Made by a program: the position numbers and the translations under genes. A stretch of 29,057 bases of DNA from Pavlovales sp. CCMP2436 (Eukaryota > Haptophyta > Pavlovophyceae > Pavlovales), in contig MU631319.1 in assembly GCA_026770615.1 (NCBI GenBank), positions 141,537-170,593 on the forward strand, written 5' to 3'. Within the stretch, counting starts at the first letter, position 1. Each line of letters begins with the position of its first letter. The notes beneath the pieces were generated by a model that saw only the letters and a program-made list of their open reading frames with translations, ran no database searches and was not told the origin of the DNA. Positions 27,515-29,057 of this stretch are shown here, piece by piece.

Positions 27515-29057
27515 TACTATTACTATTATTACTATTATTATTACTATTTTATTTTATTATTGGCAGGGATTCAAGCTAGCGTCAGACTGTCCTGGAAGTT
27601 GTGCTGGTCTGAGCGCTGCATCGCCTGCTACGTGTATTTTATTATCATCATATTCGAATAATTATAAGCATACAATTCAAACGAAATCAATAAATAAGCT
27701 ATATTTGTATATACACATATACAGTTCTATACATATATACATACATACACATATAGACATAAACATATACATACACACATACATACATAGTATGCTCATG
27801 ATGATGATTAATAATGACAATTTTAACAAATAATAGTAATAGTAAATGAGATAGTATATTTTATTATTAATAATAATAATAATAATAATAGGGCGCGATG
27901 GACGCGCAGTCGCCGAGTGTTTTCGTCGGCCCTCTCCAAAGCCCGTGGTACACGTTTTTTTTTTAATGAGATTATACATTATACACTCTACGATAAGTAT
28001 GTGTCCGTAAATGCAAATCACAATAATTATTGCATATTCTACATATATATTTTATTTTATTCCAATCGAGTCTCCAATCGGGCCCCGTCCGAGTTTTCAA
28101 AAATGGGTTGGCAGTGGATATATTTGCCATATGTACGAGTACGAGTAGGAAGATGCGATTAGAAGCAGAATTTGACGGGCAACAACTTTGTCACTACGGC
28201 CCGACACTTGACTCTGACGGGATCGTCAAGAACTGAGCCTCCAAAGTTAGTGTGGTATTTTGGGGACGTACAATGGCAAAATACCCTCACGTTGGAGGCC
28301 ATTTGCTCGTCATTACCGTTAGAATCAGGTTTTGGACCGTGGTGCCGAAGTTGTTCCGCATCAAATTCTGCTCATGTGGTGACTTTGCAGTTCTACTCTT
28401 ACAACATGATGGTAATTTTTTTATTCCCTTCCCCACACTCCTGGCAAGGAGTTATGCGAAAACCTCGACAGGATCAATTGGATATGTACGTGCATATAAT
28501 TTATTCCGCTCGAGTCCTCTCGTCGTCATCGTTTCATAACGACTAGCTGATAACGACGTCACTTTTGCAAGTGAATCCACCGTTCCAGCAGGTCGAAAGC
28601 GCTGCGCCCCTGTGCTGCTTGACCAACACTGATTTTTTTTATATCATAAACGTACATACATATATACATAGGTACACGCCGAGAGGGCTCTTCCTCGAGC
28701 CACCGTCGCTCGCGCTGCGCGATGGCGTGTGGGCCGTCGAGCTTCCGGCGGAGCTCGCGCGCGCCGCCGCGGGGCACAACGGGCAGGTGTGGCGGGAGCG
28801 GGCGGACGCGCTCGACGTGAGCTCGCGCCTCGGCTCGCCGCTCGCAGCAGCCTACCGTCGTTCTGTCAGCTGCGCGCTCGACGGGGCGGTGGGCGCGGCG
28901 CTGCCCGCCGCGCTGGTGATTGAGCCGGTGGTACAGGGCGCGGGCGGCATGATCTTGGTCGACCCGCTCTACCAGCGCGTGCTGTGCGAGGAGGCGCGCT
29001 CGCGCGGGCTGCCGCTCGTGTTCGACGAGGTCTTCGTCGGGCCGTACCCCCCCAACC
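25295..29057 (+). CDS. BIO3-BIO1-like: Bifunctional dethiobiotin synthetase / DAPA aminotransferase (BioD-BioA fusion), 3' end outside window
   Basis: The proposed exons are 25295-26209, 26341-26512, 26718-26817, 26977-27196, 27892-27947 and 28672 to the end of the window; phases match throughout. The product catalyses two consecutive biotin-synthesis steps: KAPA to DAPA (PLP aminotransferase), then ATP-dependent DAPA to dethiobiotin. In plants the fused enzyme is mitochondrial. The BioD half (residues ~10-280) shows P-loop GSGTGVGKT (18-26), KPVQTGFPRDSDG and ETAGGPASPGPSGTLQADLL. The BioA half starts at VYWWPFTQH and shows VIDSRCGDEF, GRWGHVMFPE, RVFFSDDGSTAMEIAFKMA (PLP phosphate site), SYHGDTLGAMDAQ, EPVVQGAGGMILVDPLYQRV and FDEVF with the PLP-pairing Asp. 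The Schiff-base Lys lies beyond the window. No obvious transit peptide precedes the P-loop, so an upstream exon is possible. For exon 5 the donor GTACAC (27948) gives PWYTPRGLF; a later GT would insert two residues. Confidence 0.92.
26210..26340 (+). repeat. Microsatellite-filled intron 1 of the biotin gene
   Basis: The 131-base intron is mostly AAT, AAC and TGA triplets, with a duplicated block GGACTCTCTTATAACA / GGGCTCTCTCATAACA. GGTGATC spans both exon-intron borders (26209-26215 and 26340-26346). Confidence 0.7.
27205..27560 (+). repeat. GT, TA and TTA microsatellites in biotin gene intron 4
   Basis: (GT)n at about 27222-27258, TATA-rich runs at 27280-27357, (AT)n at 27445-27510 and (TTA)n to 27560. 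These lie in the 695-base intron 4. They flank and fill the family B/C element. Confidence 0.85.
27359..27637. mobile_element. Family B/C element with long imperfect inverted ends in intron 4
   Basis: The left arm (27359-27440) is the family C sequence also found at 15782. The right arm (27565-27637, reversed) is the family B sequence. The two arms resemble each other in inverted orientation (TAGC...ATGC...CGCT...CAGC at the outer side and CGCCAGCCCGAATCCC against CGCTAGCTTGAATCCC at the inner side). An AT/TTA microsatellite forms the core. No coding sequence is present. Confidence 0.55.
27850..27891 (+). repeat. (AAT)n at the 3' splice site of biotin gene intron 4
   Basis: A run of TAATAA triplets ends directly in the acceptor AATAG|GGCGCGATG, where exon 5 (GAMDAQSPSVF) begins. 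The usual pyrimidine tract is lacking at this acceptor, as in intron 1. Confidence 0.7.
28165..28371. mobile_element. MITE/foldback family E, intact, in biotin gene intron 5
   Basis: Begins GCAGAATTTGACGGGCAACA and ends with the inverted counterpart CGCATCAAATTCTGC. The ~38-bp ends pair with a few mismatches. Inner segments CCTCCAA...GGTATTTTG and CAAAATACC...TTGGAGG also pair, so most of the 207 bp forms one long hairpin. No clear target-site duplication was found. Confidence 0.75.
28531..28594 (-). repeat. Dispersed repeat family D, copy 3
   Basis: On the minus strand GACCTGCTGGAACGGTGGAT, then TCACTTGCAAAAGTGACGTC and GTTAT match copy 1 at 6270-6326 over about 46 bases with few differences. 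The copy lies in intron 5 of the biotin gene. Confidence 0.7.

Noticed and set aside
27948..27955. Alternative donor at 27954 for biotin gene exon 5
   Set aside because: It would give PWYTYTPRG with two extra residues; the donor at 27948 gives the family-like PWYTPRG, and the ambiguity is explained by the GTACACG direct repeat.

Overview
The window is nuclear DNA from a GC-rich, intron-bearing eukaryotic microbe. The evidence is GT-AG introns in several genes, C2H2 zinc fingers, non-LTR retrotransposons and inverted-repeat elements. A plant/fungal/algal-type fused biotin gene (dethiobiotin synthetase + DAPA aminotransferase), a bacterial-like SulP anion transporter and an SLC52-like riboflavin transporter suggest a unicellular alga or related protist (haptophyte or stramenopile would fit). 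That placement is inference. The layout does not look bacterial.

Layout. 1-1500: a small three-exon coiled-coil gene (365-1342, +) followed by a 35-bp minisatellite. 2235-3047: a MITE and degenerate repeated modules. 3057-6178 (+): a six-exon SulP/STAS transporter of about 621 residues, whose intron 3 holds a foldback element. 6477-7699 (-): an 11-finger C2H2 array whose frame is broken by an 11-bp tandem duplication. 8096-9368 (+): a frameshifted OTU-protease-like ORF, probably a retroelement relic. 9370-10980: repeats, a second MITE and low-complexity DNA. 11114-12979 (-): a three-exon riboflavin-transporter-like gene with a 172-N assembly gap inside intron 2. 13338-14933 (-): an intronless 531-residue protein of unknown function with a Lys/Arg-rich repeated tail. 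15222-23215: a retrotransposon graveyard with two tail-to-tail copies of one non-LTR family, a ~240-bp repeat present as an inverted pair around one copy, and a ~560-bp AT-rich island carrying an ankyrin-repeat fragment inside that copy. 23275-24880: more repeats and a third MITE. 25295 to the window end (+): the fused BioD-BioA gene, with six exons visible and the 3' end cut off.

The three confident metabolic and transport genes concern sulfate-type anion uptake, riboflavin uptake and biotin synthesis. There is no sign that they form an operon-like unit; their proximity may be chance.

The less expected signal is in the non-coding fabric. At least four dispersed inverted-repeat families recur across the 29 kb, including inside introns. 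Several introns are bounded by short direct repeats or contain echoes of the adjoining exon, which suggests recent intron gain through local duplication or insertion. All exon models here were assembled by eye from splice signals, reading phase and family resemblance; none was checked by alignment.
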